Positions 26,827-36,223 of a DNA stretch of 64,000 bases are shown here, piece by piece; the first letter of the stretch is position 1, and each line of letters starts with the position of its first letter. A program made the position numbers and the translations under genes. A model generated the notes under the pieces. The model saw only the letters and a list, made by a program, of their open reading frames with translations, did no database searches and was not told the DNA's origin. This DNA comes from Catelliglobosispora koreensis DSM 44566 (GTDB taxonomy: Bacteria > Actinomycetota > Actinomycetes > Mycobacteriales > Micromonosporaceae). The stretch covers positions 310,624-374,623 of the forward strand of contig NZ_KB903250.1 of assembly GCF_000379685.1 (NCBI RefSeq), in the 5' to 3' direction.

Positions 26827-28365
26827 TTAGTGGTAGAAGTGGCGGGCGCCGGTGAAGTACATGGTGATTCCGGCGGCGTTGGCTGCTTCGATCGCTAGCT
26901 CGTCGCGGATGGAGCCGCCAGGCTGGACCACGGCGGTGACGCCCGCGTCAATGAGCACCTGGAGCCCGTCCGGGAACGGGAAGTAGGCGTCGGAAGCGGC
27001 GACCGAACCCTTGGCACGATCGCCAGCGCGGGCGATGGCGAGGCGGCAGGAGTCGACGCGGTTTACCTGGCCCATGCCGACGCCGACGGAGGCGCCGCCC
27101 GAGGCGAGCAGGATGGCGTTGGACTTGACCGCACGCACGGCGCCCCAAGCGAATTCGAGGTCGTCGAGCACCTCGGGGGATGCCGGGTCGCCGGCGGCCA
27201 GTTGCCACGCCTCGACTTCGTCGCCGGGAGCGCCAAAGTCGTCGCGGGTCTGGGTCAGATAGCCGCCGCTGATCTGGCGCAGCTCCACAATGGACTGTGG
27301 GGCGTAGGCCGGAGCGCGCAGGATCCGCAAGTTTTTCTTCTGCGACAGGATGTCCACGGCACCGTCGGCATAGGACGGTGCCACGATCACCTCAGTGAAG
27401 ATCTCCGCCACCTGCGCGGCTAGTTCCACCGTGACCTCACCGTTGACCGCGATCACGCCACCGAACGCTGACGTCGGGTCGCAGGCGTGGGCCTTGCGGT
27501 GCGCCTCGGCCACGTTGTCGGCGATGGCGATGCCACAAGGGTTCTGGTGCTTGATGATCGCGACTGCCGGGACACTGAAGTCATGGGCTGTGCGCCAGGC
27601 GGCGTCGGCGTCGAGATAGTTGTTGTAAGACATCTCCTTGCCACCGAGCTGCTCCGCCTGAGCGAGGCCCTTAGCCCGGGGCTCGGTGTACAGAGCGGCA
27701 CGCTGATGCGGGTTCTCGCCATAGCGGAGCACCGCCGTGCGGCGCAGCGCCAGGCCACCGAAGTCGGGCCACCACTGGTCGCTGGGGTGCAGCTCCTGTG
27801 CGCACCACTCGGCCACAGCCACGTCATAGTCGGCGATGTCAGCGAAAGCGTGGGCGGCGAGCATCCGTTTTTCTTCATCGCTGAACCCACCGCGCTCCAA
27901 AGCGGACAGCACTAGGTCGTAGAAGCGGGGAGAAGTCACGACAGCGACGTTGGCGTGGTTCTTGGCCGCGGCACGCACCATGGCTGGCCCGCCTATGTCG
28001 ATCTGGGCGATGCATTCCTCGATCGAGGCCTTGGAGGCCACCGTCTCCTGGAACGGGTAGAGGTTCGACACGAGCAAATCGAACGGCTCGATCCCGTGCT
28101 CGGCGAGCTCCGCGCGGTGCGACTCGAGCCGCACGTCGGCGAGCAGCCCAGCGTGCACCTTGGGGTGCAATGTCTTGACGCGGTCGCTGAGGATCTCCGG
28201 GAAACCGGTCAGCTCCTCCACTTTGGTCACCGGCACGCCGGCCGCGGCGATGGCCGCCGCTGTGGACCCGGTCGAGACAATCTCCACGCCAGCGCCGTGG
28301 AGCCTCTCCGCCAGGTCGGTGATTCCGGTCTTGTCGTAGACGCTGATGAGTGCGCGTCGAATCAC
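26827..28365 (-). CDS. purH: AICAR formyltransferase/IMP cyclohydrolase
   Basis: A 512-residue bifunctional enzyme doing the last two steps of IMP synthesis. The N-terminal MGS-like cyclohydrolase domain ([29 protein letters not shown]) covers about 1-190. The formyltransferase domain follows, with [10 protein letters not shown] and the conserved KSNAILLA near the end. The GTG start overlaps the purN stop (GTGA), so the two genes are translationally coupled. Formyl donors depend on FolD, encoded about 6 kb away. Confidence 0.96.
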   Translation of the reverse strand: MIRRALISVYDKTGITDLAERLHGAGVEIVSTGSTAAAIAAAGVPVTKVEELTGFPEILSDRVKTLHPKVHAGLLADVRLESHRAELAEHGIEPFDLLVSNLYPFQETVASKASIEECIAQIDIGGPAMVRAAAKNHANVAVVTSPRFYDLVLSALERGGFSDEEKRMLAAHAFADIADYDVAVAEWCAQELHPSDQWWPDFGGLALRRTAVLRYGENPHQRAALYTEPRAKGLAQAEQLGGKEMSYNNYLDADAAWRTAHDFSVPAVAIIKHQNPCGIAIADNVAEAHRKAHACDPTSAFGGVIAVNGEVTVELAAQVAEIFTEVIVAPSYADGAVDILSQKKNLRILRAPAYAPQSIVELRQISGGYLTQTRDDFGAPGDEVEAWQLAAGDPASPEVLDDLEFAWGAVRAVKSNAILLASGGASVGVGMGQVNRVDSCRLAIARAGDRAKGSVAASDAYFPFPDGLQVLIDAGVTAVVQPGGSIRDELAIEAANAAGITMYFTGARHFYH

Positions 28366-28967
28366 GGGACAGTGACCTTTCTTCCGTTAATCGTCCAGCC
28401 CTCGCGAGCCATGCGGCCCACATAGTCGACTAGTTGGGCCCGCTCCGCCACCTTGATCCGTTCGGTCAGGCTCTCAACGGTGTCGTCGTCTAGCACCGGC
28501 ACCGCGACCTGCGCGATGATGGCGCCAGTGTCCACACCTTCGTCCACAATGAACAATGTCGCCCCGGTGATCTTGACGCCATAGTCAAGGGCATCGCGGG
28601 GCCCATGAATTCCGGGGAATGCGGGTAATAGCGCGTTGTGCGTGTTCACGTAACGCCCGCCGAACTGGCCCAGGAACTCGTCGCCAGCGAGTTTGAGGAA
28701 GCCAGCCGAGATGACGAGGTCTGGTTTGAACTCCGCGACCGAGGCCGTCAGCGCCATGTCCCATTCGGAACGTGTGCCGAAGTCTTTGACCCGGCAGACG
28801 AACGAGGGAATCCCAGCATCCTGCGCACGGGCCACGCCGCCAGTGTCGTCGCGGTCAGCGCCGACCGCGACGACTTGCGCGCCGAACGCGGGGTCGGCGC
28901 AGGCATCGAGGAGCGCCTGAAGGTTAGAGCCGGAGCCGGAGACCAAGACGACGAGCCGAGCGGTCAC
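28362..28967 (-). CDS. purN: Phosphoribosylglycinamide formyltransferase
   Basis: A 201-residue GART that formylates GAR with 10-formyl-THF. The N-terminal phosphate loop [11 protein letters not shown] and the active-site run [25 protein letters not shown] are present, with the Asn/His/Asp triad (Asp in DEGVDTG). The usual HPSLLP is HNALLP here, a small departure next to the catalytic His. It is the first gene of a purNH operon. Confidence 0.94.
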   Translation of the reverse strand: MTARLVVLVSGSGSNLQALLDACADPAFGAQVVAVGADRDDTGGVARAQDAGIPSFVCRVKDFGTRSEWDMALTASVAEFKPDLVISAGFLKLAGDEFLGQFGGRYVNTHNALLPAFPGIHGPRDALDYGVKITGATLFIVDEGVDTGAIIAQVAVPVLDDDTVESLTERIKVAERAQLVDYVGRMAREGWTINGRKVTVP

Positions 28968-29101
28968 CCGTGCACTCTACCGCCAGGCTCATCAGCCCTG
29001 TTGAGCACGGTCGCGGAGACTAATCAGGGTGTTTTACCCCAGAAATCGGATCTTAGGCGGATATTAGGACTAAGTGATTGTTGCCGCGAGGGGAGCCAGC
29101 G

Positions 29102-29875
29102 TTGTCTTATCCACCGAATACACCACATAACTCAGACGACCTGCCCGACGCCACTAGGCCGGGCAAGTCCTTTGAAGATTCGACCATTCCCCCACCACCT
29201 CCGCCGTTGCCGCCAACGCCACCCGAGCCGCCAACGCCGGAACCACCCATGCCCCCGGTTCCGCAGCCTCCCATGCCGCCCGCGCCAGAGCCGCCGTCAC
29301 CGACGCCTCCGATGCCGCCGGCCCCCACTCCCGTACCACCCGTTCCTCCTGTTCCGCCGGTCTCCGGCGGAACAGGGGCTACGGCCGCAGGTGCGGCTGG
29401 CGCCGCGGGGGCGTCAGCCGCAGGTATGGGTGGCAGTAGTGGCTATACGCCGCCTGTGCCACCGGTTCCTCCCGTGTCCGGAGGGACTTACGCGTCAACA
29501 CCGCCCACGGGCACGACGCCGCCGTTGACACCTCCCGGCCCGCCGCTCAACCCCAGCGGCACCACCTATGGTGGCCGCGGCGACGCCAAGGCGAACCTTC
29601 TGGGCTATCTGTCCCTGGTCTTCGGCATCATTGGCACGGGTTGCTGCTGCTGCCCCTGGATCAACGGAGCACCCTTCCTGGGCGGCATCCCAGCGATCGT
29701 GCTCGGCTTCTTGCACCTGCAGAAGGTCAAGAAAGGTCAGGCCACGATGGCCTGGCTTGGCTGGGTTGGCATCATTCTGGGCGCCCTCGCCATCCTCGGA
29801 GCCATTTGTGGCCTGACGACGGACTGGGACAGCCGAATCACAGACGAATACGACCGCCAATTTAACAATCCGTAA
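29102..29875 (+). CDS. Proline-rich DUF4190-type membrane protein
   Basis: A 257-residue protein. The first 145 residues are an extreme Pro-rich disordered tract (repeated PPxP with Glu, Met and Thr), followed by a Gly/Ala part. The C-terminal 85 residues hold two or three membrane segments (LLGYLSLVFGIIGTGCCCCPW and WLGWVGIILGALAILGAICG) of the DUF4190 type, with a CCCC run at the membrane edge. The TTG at 29102 is preceded by GAGGGGAG and is preferred over an in-frame TTG at 29078. The Pro-rich N-terminus is probably cytoplasmic. Function unknown. Confidence 0.7.
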   Translation: MSYPPNTPHNSDDLPDATRPGKSFEDSTIPPPPPPLPPTPPEPPTPEPPMPPVPQPPMPPAPEPPSPTPPMPPAPTPVPPVPPVPPVSGGTGATAAGAAGAAGASAAGMGGSSGYTPPVPPVPPVSGGTYASTPPTGTTPPLTPPGPPLNPSGTTYGGRGDAKANLLGYLSLVFGIIGTGCCCCPWINGAPFLGGIPAIVLGFLHLQKVKKGQATMAWLGWVGIILGALAILGAICGLTTDWDSRITDEYDRQFNNP

Positions 29876-30045
29876 CCATCGATTTCAGCAGCTGAGGGGA
29901 TGTCCGCCGGGCATCCTCTCAGTCATGTGTCTCCAACTAGGCACGAATGGGGCCTTGACCAGCGATCACGCTATCGCCAGCATGAACGCCTGAGCTTGCG
30001 CCGAGGCGGCGCCAGCGAGCTCTATCCACAAAGGAGAAACACAAA

Positions 30046-30318
30046 GTGACCACCCCCGGATCGCCGGTCGACAAGAACTTGGGCATCTCCATCGCCGGCC
30101 TCATCGTGTTCTGGCCGATTGGACTCTTCGCCCTCATCAACGCGCTCAAGGTCGACGGTCTTGTCGCTCAGGGCGACATCGCTGGCGCGCAGACGGCTGC
30201 GGACAGCGCTAAGAAGTTCGGCAAGATCGCGATTATCGTCGGCATCGCGCTTTACGTCGTTTGCTGTGGTGGATACGTGGCGCTCATTGGCCTCGGAACC
30301 GCTGCCAGCAGCATGTGA
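30046..30318 (+). CDS. CD225/dispanin-type small membrane protein
   Basis: A 90-residue protein with two membrane segments (ISIAGLIVFWPIGLFALINAL and IAIIVGIALYVVCCGGYVALIGL) and a connecting loop rich in Ala, Asp and Lys (AQGDIAGAQTAADSAKKFGK). That pattern is typical of bacterial CD225/dispanin proteins, relatives of IFITM, of unknown function. An AAGGAG site and GTG start are clear. It is followed at once by a terminator, so it is probably monocistronic. Confidence 0.78.
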   Translation: MTTPGSPVDKNLGISIAGLIVFWPIGLFALINALKVDGLVAQGDIAGAQTAADSAKKFGKIAIIVGIALYVVCCGGYVALIGLGTAASSM

Positions 30319-30333
30319 GGTTTTGACCTCAGC

Positions 30334-30360
30334 GCGGCCCGGGTCTCCCGGGCCGCTTTT
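30334..30360 (+). terminator. Rho-independent terminator
   Basis: A 10-base GC stem (GCGGCCCGGG with CCCGGGCCGC, loop TCT) followed by TTTT, 16 bases after the dispanin-type gene and just before the end of the convergent DUF6350 gene. Confidence 0.88.
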
Positions 30361-30362
30361 GT

Positions 30363-31697
30363 CTATTCAGGACGCGAGACGAGCTGCTGTCTGAGAAAGG
30401 CTCCAGCCACCCCAAGACACGCGCCGAGAGTGATCGCGAGCATGGCTCCCGCGCCTGCTTGCCAAGGCACCGCCCCGATCGGGAACGGTCCGCCGCCATC
30501 CAGCTTGCCCGACCCGGCATAGGTCGCGGCGGCGATCAGAAGACCAGCGACGGGACCGGCCAAGGCGGCCGAACCGAACATCCGCATCCACCGGGGATCG
30601 GGCAGCACCATGTCACCGGAACGCGTGCGCCTGGCCCGCAACCGGCGCCGCACCAACAGCATGCTCGCCGTAAGCCCGGCAAGCACCGGAATCGCCATCA
30701 TCATCCACGCCAGACCGTGCAAAGCAGACGAGGGCAGTCCCGCGAACGCTGGCAACGGCGGCAGAGCCTGCGGCTGACCCGGCTCCGCGGCGGCCATGGT
30801 CACCGTGCCCGCGCTGATGATGACGCCAGGACCGATCACGAAACCAGCTCCGGCCAGATAACTGGTGGCCCACAACGCCATGTTGGGCGCGAACGCCAGG
30901 CAAATCACGGTCACCCCGGCCTGGCCCGCGACGCCAGACGGGAAAGTCCCGAAAAGCTGAACCGCCTCACCGCCATTGAGCGCGATCGCCAACCCGCCCG
31001 CTCCTGCGCCGGCGCCTATCAACAGGAAGCACCCGACCACGCCCGTACGCAGACCGTCTCTTAGCAACTGCGGGGTCCGCCGCGCGATCGACCGCACGGC
31101 ACCGGTCGCGCGAAGCGCTCCGACCAGACCAGCCACCGTGCCACACACGAACAGGTGCAGCGCCGAACGCCCGACACTGACCGTCAAACCTGGACTGTCA
31201 ATGACTATCGCGGCCGCGGCGCCGATCACTGAGTACCCACTGCCGATGCTGAGGGCGACGAAGAGTGCCTGGCGCACGGACCCGGAACCGCGCGCGCCTA
31301 TGCCTCTGGTGGCGTGCACCCCGGCGCGGTTGAGGCGCCATAGGGCGAGCAGTGTAACGGAAAGCGGGGCAAGTCCAACGTAGACAGAAGGTGTCTGCAA
31401 CGGCACGCCATGGGCGAGCAGCCAGCCGGCGACCGCGATGATGACGGCGCCGCCATCAGGTTTGCGGCCTAAGGTCACCTGTCCCAGAACGACCAGCACG
31501 AGCACGGCGGCCAGGCTGATGAGGGCCGCCAGGCCGGTTCCAACGGCGACAGTCACCGCGAGCGGCGCGTGAGATTGCCTTCTGCTGGGGGCCGGCTGGT
31601 GCTGCCACGGGATACGCACCGTGAGCTGCGCCGCGAGCTCCTCCTCGGAAGGCTGCCGTTGCGGCCCAATGAACGTGTCTTCGTGCGGGGTGGTCAT
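30363..31697 (-). CDS. DUF6350-type polytopic membrane protein
   Basis: A 444-residue protein. A charged N-terminus of about 45 residues is followed by about ten hydrophobic segments rich in Ala, Gly, Leu and Val. In actinobacteria such a protein (DUF6350, sometimes linked to cell division) is regularly found between sucD and purN, the same context as here. No enzymatic motif is visible. It diverges from the small membrane protein gene at 31778. Confidence 0.7.
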   Translation of the reverse strand: MTTPHEDTFIGPQRQPSEEELAAQLTVRIPWQHQPAPSRRQSHAPLAVTVAVGTGLAALISLAAVLVLVVLGQVTLGRKPDGGAVIIAVAGWLLAHGVPLQTPSVYVGLAPLSVTLLALWRLNRAGVHATRGIGARGSGSVRQALFVALSIGSGYSVIGAAAAIVIDSPGLTVSVGRSALHLFVCGTVAGLVGALRATGAVRSIARRTPQLLRDGLRTGVVGCFLLIGAGAGAGGLAIALNGGEAVQLFGTFPSGVAGQAGVTVICLAFAPNMALWATSYLAGAGFVIGPGVIISAGTVTMAAAEPGQPQALPPLPAFAGLPSSALHGLAWMMMAIPVLAGLTASMLLVRRRLRARRTRSGDMVLPDPRWMRMFGSAALAGPVAGLLIAAATYAGSGKLDGGGPFPIGAVPWQAGAGAMLAITLGACLGVAGAFLRQQLVSRPE

Positions 31698-31777
31698 CAG
31701 GCGTTACCTAACCACAATCCCGTCCCGGAAACCACGAACTAAGCCCTGTGCCCGAAATGCGCCGTTAATCTACTTCT

Positions 31778-32092
31778 ATGACAGATGCACCACCGCCTGG
31801 AAGCGAGCCGGTCAACCCCGTCTCCCACCCCTCGGACGCGGCCATGGCCAAGCCGAAGGACAACGCACAGCTCTACGGCATCATCGGCGTGATCGCCGCG
31901 TTCATCTGCTGCCCGCCGCTCGGCATCCTCTTTGGATGGATGTCGATGACAGAGGCGAAAAAACTTGGCCGCGATGACACGCTGGGCAAGGTCGCCTTCT
32001 GGGCCGGCATCGTCGTCACCGCCGGATGGCTACTGTCCGCCGTTGCCTGGGCGTGTCTGGGCGGCGCCGGCATGATGTGGGGCAACCGCTAA
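31778..32092 (+). CDS. Small DUF4190-type membrane protein
   Basis: A 104-residue protein with a Pro-rich N-terminus (DAPPPGSEPVNPVSHPS) and two membrane segments (LYGIIGVIAAFICCPPLGILFGWM and VAFWAGIVVTAGWLLSAVAWACLG). The CCPP at the first segment echoes the CCCC run of the larger protein at 29102. The two and the dispanin-type protein form a scattered group of small membrane proteins of similar layout. Function unknown. Confidence 0.7.
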   Translation: MTDAPPPGSEPVNPVSHPSDAAMAKPKDNAQLYGIIGVIAAFICCPPLGILFGWMSMTEAKKLGRDDTLGKVAFWAGIVVTAGWLLSAVAWACLGGAGMMWGNR

Positions 32093-32095
32093 AGC

Positions 32096-32128
32096 AAAAG
32101 GGGAACTCCGTTGTGGAGTTCCCCTTTG
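32096..32128. terminator. Bidirectional terminator (small membrane gene / sucD)
   Basis: A 13-base perfect stem AAAGGGGAACTCC/GGAGTTCCCCTTT (32097-32109 with 32115-32127), with A and T runs at its ends, lying between two convergent genes. It can stop transcription from both sides. Confidence 0.9.
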
Positions 32129-32136
32129 TTACGGAC

Positions 32137-33024
32137 TTAGTTGCCGCTCATAACTTCCCGCATGAGGCGAGCGGTCTCCGACGGGGTCTTGCCCACCTTG
32201 ACGCCGGCGGCTTCGAGCGCCACCTTCTTGGCTTCGGCGGTACCAGATGAGCCGGAGATGATCGCGCCAGCGTGACCCATGGTCTTGCCGGGCGGGGCCG
32301 TGAAGCCAGCGATATAGCCGACGACCGGCTTGGTCACATTGGCCTTGATGAACTCGGCGGCGCGCTCCTCAGCGTCCCCACCGATCTCACCGATCATCAC
32401 GATGGCGTCCGTCTCCGGGTCGTCCTGGAAGGCGGCGAGCGCGTCGATGTGAGTGGTGCCGATGATCGGGTCACCACCGATACCGACGCAGGTCGAGAAG
32501 CCGATGTCGCGCAGCTCGTACATCATCTGGTAGGTAAGCGTTCCCGACTTCGACACCAGGCCGATGCGGCCCGGGCCGGCGATGTCGGCCGGGATGATGC
32601 CAGCGTTGCTGGCGCCCGGAGACGCGATGCCGGGGCAGTTCGGCCCGACGATGCGCGTCTTGTTACCGGTCGCGACGGCGTGTGCCCACAGAACGGCGGT
32701 GTCGTGCACCGGAACGCCCTCGGTGATGATGACGGCGAGCGCGATGCCCGCGTCGATCGCCTCGATCGCGGCGTCCTTGGTGAACGCCGGCGGCACGAAG
32801 ATAACCGTTACGTCAGCACCGGTTTCCTTCATCGCGTCCTGGACCGAGCCGAAGACCGGGACGCTGGTGCCATCGAAGTCGACGCTCGTGCCCGCCTTGC
32901 GCGGGTTGACGCCACCGACGATGTTCGTGCCGGCCTTGAGCATGCGGCGGGTGTGCTTCGAGCCCTCCGAGCCGGTCATGCCCTGCACGATGACTTTGGA
33001 GTCCTTGGTAAGCCAGATTGCCAT
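32137..33024 (-). CDS. sucD: Succinate-CoA ligase, alpha subunit
   Basis: A 295-residue subunit carrying the CoA-binding Rossmann domain ([20 protein letters not shown]) and the active-site His that is phosphorylated, in [10 protein letters not shown] near residue 250. With SucC it makes ATP or GTP from succinyl-CoA in the TCA cycle. It begins two bases after sucC, and a bidirectional terminator closes the operon. Confidence 0.96.
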   Translation of the reverse strand: MAIWLTKDSKVIVQGMTGSEGSKHTRRMLKAGTNIVGGVNPRKAGTSVDFDGTSVPVFGSVQDAMKETGADVTVIFVPPAFTKDAAIEAIDAGIALAVIITEGVPVHDTAVLWAHAVATGNKTRIVGPNCPGIASPGASNAGIIPADIAGPGRIGLVSKSGTLTYQMMYELRDIGFSTCVGIGGDPIIGTTHIDALAAFQDDPETDAIVMIGEIGGDAEERAAEFIKANVTKPVVGYIAGFTAPPGKTMGHAGAIISGSSGTAEAKKVALEAAGVKVGKTPSETARLMREVMSGN

Positions 33025-33026
33025 GG

Positions 33027-34202
33027 TTATGCTCCCGCTGCCGCAAGCTCGGCGGCGCGCTTTGCCGCACCGTCCATTGTGTCCACCCGCTCCACCAGCG
33101 GGTTGTTGGCGCCATCGAGGATCGCCCGGCCGGCCTCAGCATTGTTGCCATCGAGCCGCACGACCAGCGGCTTGTTCACCGTCTCGCCCTTGCTTTCGAG
33201 CAGGGCGAACGCGCTGATGATGCCGTTGGCCACAGCGTCGCAAGCGGTGATGCCACCGAAGACGTTGACGAACACGCTCTTCACGGCGGGGTCGCTCAGC
33301 ACGATCTCCAGACCGTTGGCCATCACCTCGGCGCTCGCGCCACCACCGATGTCGAGGAAGTTCGCCGGCTTGACGTTGTTGTAGGCCTCACCGGCATACG
33401 CGACGACGTCCAGAGTGGACATCACGAGCCCGGCACCGTTACCGATGATGCCGACCTCACCGTCGAGCTTGACGTAGTTGAGGTCCTTGGCCTTGGCGGC
33501 CTGCTCCAGCGGGTCGACCGCCGACTTGTCCTCAAGCGCCTCGTGGTCGGGGTGCCGGAAACCGGCGTTCTCGTCGAGGGTCACCTTGGCGTCCAGGCAT
33601 AGCACCCGGCCGTCAGCCGTCTTGGCCAGCGGGTTCACCTCAACGAGCGTCGCGTCCTCGGCGACGAACGTCTTCCACAGCTTCACCGCGATGTCGACGA
33701 CCTGGTCCTTGACCTCGGCCGGGAAACCAGCCGCGGCAACGATTTCGCGTGCCTTGGCCTCATCGACGCCCTTCACCGCGTCGATCGCGACCTTGGCGAC
33801 CTTCTCCGGCGACTCCTCGGCCACCTGCTCGATCTCCATGCCGCCCGCGACACTGGCGATGCAAAGGAACGTGCGGTTCGCCCGGTCCAGCAGATAGGAG
33901 AAGTAGTACTCCTCAGCGATATCCGCGGTCTCGGCGAGCATCACCTTGTGAACGGTGTGCCCCTTGATGTCCATGCCGAGAACTTGGCTGGCCTTCGCGA
34001 ACGCTTCGTCGGGGGTGTCGGCGAGCTGAATGCCACCGGCTTTACCGCGGCCGCCGACCTTCACCTGCGCTTTGACGACAACGCGGCCGACCCGCTCAGC
34101 GATGGCTCGGGCCTCCTCGGGGGTCTCGGCCATGCCACCGGCCAGCACGGGCAATCCGTGCTTTTCGAAGACATCGCGCCCCTGGTATTCGTACAGGTCC
34201 AC
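33027..34202 (-). CDS. sucC: Succinate-CoA ligase, beta subunit
   Basis: A 391-residue ATP-grasp subunit beginning with the standard [20 protein letters not shown]. It has [12 protein letters not shown] in the nucleotide-binding part, and [37 protein letters not shown] in the C-terminal ligase domain. The GTG at 34202 with AGAGG upstream matches the normal N-terminus; another GTG at 34229 would add nine residues. It is the first gene of sucCD. Confidence 0.95.
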   Translation of the reverse strand: MDLYEYQGRDVFEKHGLPVLAGGMAETPEEARAIAERVGRVVVKAQVKVGGRGKAGGIQLADTPDEAFAKASQVLGMDIKGHTVHKVMLAETADIAEEYYFSYLLDRANRTFLCIASVAGGMEIEQVAEESPEKVAKVAIDAVKGVDEAKAREIVAAAGFPAEVKDQVVDIAVKLWKTFVAEDATLVEVNPLAKTADGRVLCLDAKVTLDENAGFRHPDHEALEDKSAVDPLEQAAKAKDLNYVKLDGEVGIIGNGAGLVMSTLDVVAYAGEAYNNVKPANFLDIGGGASAEVMANGLEIVLSDPAVKSVFVNVFGGITACDAVANGIISAFALLESKGETVNKPLVVRLDGNNAEAGRAILDGANNPLVERVDTMDGAAKRAAELAAAGA

Positions 34203-34434
34203 TAGTACCTCTTCGCTCAACTCCCGCACCCGACATTGGATCGGCGGGGCCTATGGCCGCAGCCTAGCGGGCACGACTCACCCGAACGGACGTTCGGCCG
34301 AGCTTTGTGCAGGAGGCCACAACTCACACGGGAAGCGATTCGCAGATTCGTCCGTAACCCTCGGCAGAAGCCGTCGTTGAGAGTGGTGTCAGGCTGCTAC
34401 AGACCGAAAGGTTGAGGCGGTTGACACAAACGGC

Positions 34435-34550
34435 CGATGCCCTGTCGGTCGAGGGGTGGCGGCGGGGCATCGTGCATAGAGGAGCCGGGCTTGTGAGGGG
34501 TGAGTCCGGCTCCTCCCTAATTTAGCCGCAGTCGGTGACTGCGGCTTTTG
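34435..34550 (+). ncRNA. Candidate three-hairpin small RNA with terminator
   Basis: Within the 355-base gap between sucC and the mutase-subunit gene, the + strand carries three consecutive perfect hairpins: CGATGCCC/GGGCATCG (34435-34442 with 34465-34472), GAGGAGCCGG/CCGGCTCCTC (34479-34488 with 34506-34515) and AGCCGCAGTC/GACTGCGGCT (34524-34533 with 34537-34546) followed by TTTTG. The third is a rho-independent terminator with no + strand gene in front of it. The first two loops each contain GAGGGGTG. No good promoter was identified, so the 5' end is a guess. The rest of the gap (34203-34434) shows nothing definite beyond the presumed sucC promoter. Confidence 0.5.
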
Positions 34551-34557
34551 TCGTTAT

Positions 34558-34959
34558 TTACGCCGGCTGTGAAACGTGACTGCGCACCCAGTCAACGATC
34601 GAATGTGTGGTCGCACCAGGCGTAAAGACCTTGGCCACACCGAGCTTTTCCAACTCCGGGATATCGGCGTCCGGGATGATTCCGCCTCCGAAGACGACAA
34701 TGTCACCCGCCCCGCGCTCACGAAGCATCGCCACCACTTTGGGGAAAAGCGTCATGTGAGCACCAGAAAGAACCGACAGGCCAACGGCGTGCGCGTCTTC
34801 CTGGATTGCGGTCTCGACGATCTGCTCCGGCGTCTGGTGCAGGCCGGTATAGATGACCTCCATACCCGCATCCCGCAGGGCACGAGCCACTACTTTCGCG
34901 CCACGGTCATGGCCGTCAAGACCAGGCTTGGCAACCACCACACGAATTCTGGTGCTCAT
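34558..34959 (-). CDS. Free-standing cobalamin-binding subunit of a methylmalonyl-CoA-mutase-type enzyme
   Basis: A 133-residue protein corresponding to the C-terminal B12 domain of methylmalonyl-CoA mutase: [39 protein letters not shown], with the DGHDRG motif whose His ligates cobalt, then [13 protein letters not shown] and [15 protein letters not shown]. The catalytic large subunit is not in the window and must be encoded elsewhere if this is active. The ATG at 34959 has GATGAGGG upstream. It is divergent from the first M23 peptidase. Confidence 0.9.
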   Translation of the reverse strand: MSTRIRVVVAKPGLDGHDRGAKVVARALRDAGMEVIYTGLHQTPEQIVETAIQEDAHAVGLSVLSGAHMTLFPKVVAMLRERGAGDIVVFGGGIIPDADIPELEKLGVAKVFTPGATTHSIVDWVRSHVSQPA

Positions 34960-35249
34960 ATATATGCCCTCATCTTTTCGGGATCTCCTTAACGAACGGT
35001 AACCCACCAGGGCCGGGTAGCGATGCAGGGTTCTGGGTTACTTGCCTAACATCCCCTGGTTACAGAGCGTGCTTAACGCATATGCCTGCGATTAGTGACG
35101 CAACCGGGCAATCTGCATCGGACAGTCGCACGAGTAATGACTCGCTTACGGACGGGGAACTTGCCCCGACCCCTAAGGGTTGGTTACGTTGTCCGGCAGT
35201 GCTCCTCAAACGGCACCAACAACGGGGCCGACAACTACGGAGGGTGTGC
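34960..35249. promoter_or_regulatory. Divergent control region and long 5' leader of first M23 peptidase
   Basis: This 290-base gap contains small hairpins such as CGGGG/CCCCG near 35153-35168 and a block GGTTGGTTAC (35178-35187) exactly 72 bases before the peptidase start. The same block (GGTTGGCTAC, 36152-36161) occurs 72 bases before the start of the second M23 gene, and CAACGGGG plus ACTACGGAGGGT lie nearer the start in both. I read it as a shared 5' leader element. Confidence 0.5.
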
Positions 35250-35963
35250 GTGCAATACCGGCCAGAGCCAATGCGTGAAAGCGACCGTTATCGCGGGCGC
35301 CGAAGGGCTCCTACCCCGGCACGGGGCCGCTACGCCGCGGTCCTCACCACCGCATTCGTCGGGGCCGGCATCGTCGCTTTTGGAGCGGGTGCTGGTATTA
35401 AAGACGCCAAAGTGGACGCTTTGGTTGCCGACACTTCCGTCGCCGAAGCAAGTTCTTCGCAGCGTGACTACGCCGCTGGCGCCCCCAACCGCAGCGTCGA
35501 CCGCAACGTCGCTAGCTCCATCAGCTCAGCTCCTGAAGACGTTTGGCTACTCCCCCTGCGTGGCTACCGGCTAACTTCGCCGTTCGGCCAGCGCTGGGGA
35601 CGGCTGCACGCCGGGATCGACCTCGGTGGCATCCGTGCCGGCACCCCGATCTACGCCGTCAAAGACGGCACCGTGATCCTGTGCCGGGCCAACGGTGGCT
35701 ACGGGCTCAACGTGCAAATCGATCACGGCGGCGGCCTAGTCACCGTTTACGGCCACGCGAGCAAGCTTTTCTGTAAAGAGGGCCAGCAGGTTAAGGCTGG
35801 CGAGCTCATCGCTGCTGTGGGCAACACCGGGCACTCCTTTGGCGACCATCTCCACTTGGAGATCCACGTCAACGGCTCGCCAGTGAACCCGATCCCGTTC
35901 TTCAAGGAGCGCGGTGTGGACTTCTACCTCGAAACTGAGGCCGTTTACGGGGTCAACGGTTAG
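35250..35963 (+). CDS. M23-family peptidoglycan endopeptidase
   Basis: A 237-residue protein. A basic N-terminus (RESDRYRGRRRAPTPARGR) precedes a membrane/export segment (YAAVLTTAFVGAGIVAFGAGAG), a Ser/Ala linker and a LytM/M23 domain at about 115-225. Zinc ligands are visible in FGQRWGRLHAGIDLGG (HxxxD) and HLHLEIHVNG (HxH). Such enzymes cut peptide cross-links in peptidoglycan outside the membrane. The GTG at 35250 is six bases after GGAGG. Confidence 0.88.
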   Translation: MQYRPEPMRESDRYRGRRRAPTPARGRYAAVLTTAFVGAGIVAFGAGAGIKDAKVDALVADTSVAEASSSQRDYAAGAPNRSVDRNVASSISSAPEDVWLLPLRGYRLTSPFGQRWGRLHAGIDLGGIRAGTPIYAVKDGTVILCRANGGYGLNVQIDHGGGLVTVYGHASKLFCKEGQQVKAGELIAAVGNTGHSFGDHLHLEIHVNGSPVNPIPFFKERGVDFYLETEAVYGVNG

Positions 35964-35976
35964 CAATCTTCGCTTT

Positions 35977-36005
35977 GGCGCCCGCTTCGTTTTGAAGCGG
36001 GCGCC
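35977..36005 (+). terminator. Terminator after first M23 gene
   Basis: A 12-base perfect stem (GGCGCCCGCTTC with GAAGCGGGCGCC, loop GTTTT), 14 bases after the stop. The following sequence is only partly U-rich. Confidence 0.75.
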
Positions 36006-36090
36006 ATTGTCGTTTCTGCCCGATTTTCGTGAGCGCTCATCGTGACTCAGATCACGAGCTGCCCCTAGGGGACACCCGGAGATACCACTA

Positions 36091-36146
36091 CGAAAGTAGG
36101 ACATAAGCGAACGTCGAATTGACCGTTTTGTCGTCTCCTACTTTCG
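36091..36146 (+). promoter_or_regulatory. Long-range hairpin in leader of second M23 gene
   Basis: CGAAAGTAGGA (36091-36101) pairs perfectly with TCCTACTTTCG (36136-36146) around a 34-base loop. The first arm can instead fold into CTAC-GAAA-GTAG with a GNRA-type tetraloop, so two exclusive structures are possible. It ends six bases before the GGTTGGCTAC block shared with the first M23 gene. Confidence 0.5.
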
Positions 36147-36223
36147 CCGGCGGTTGGCTACCTACCAAATGACCAGGCACTATGGCTCGTCCGTGTCAAC
36201 GGGGACTACGGAGGGTTTACCTC

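Noticed and set aside
34435-34550. 6C small RNA
   Set aside because: 6C RNA has C-rich loops on the terminated strand; here the terminated strand has G-rich loops and the C-rich complement has no proper terminator.
35010-36220. c-di-AMP (ydaO) riboswitch before the M23 genes
   Set aside because: The expected conserved blocks (GGGGAACC, GGGUGAAUC, ACCCGACAGCUAACC) were not found in either leader.
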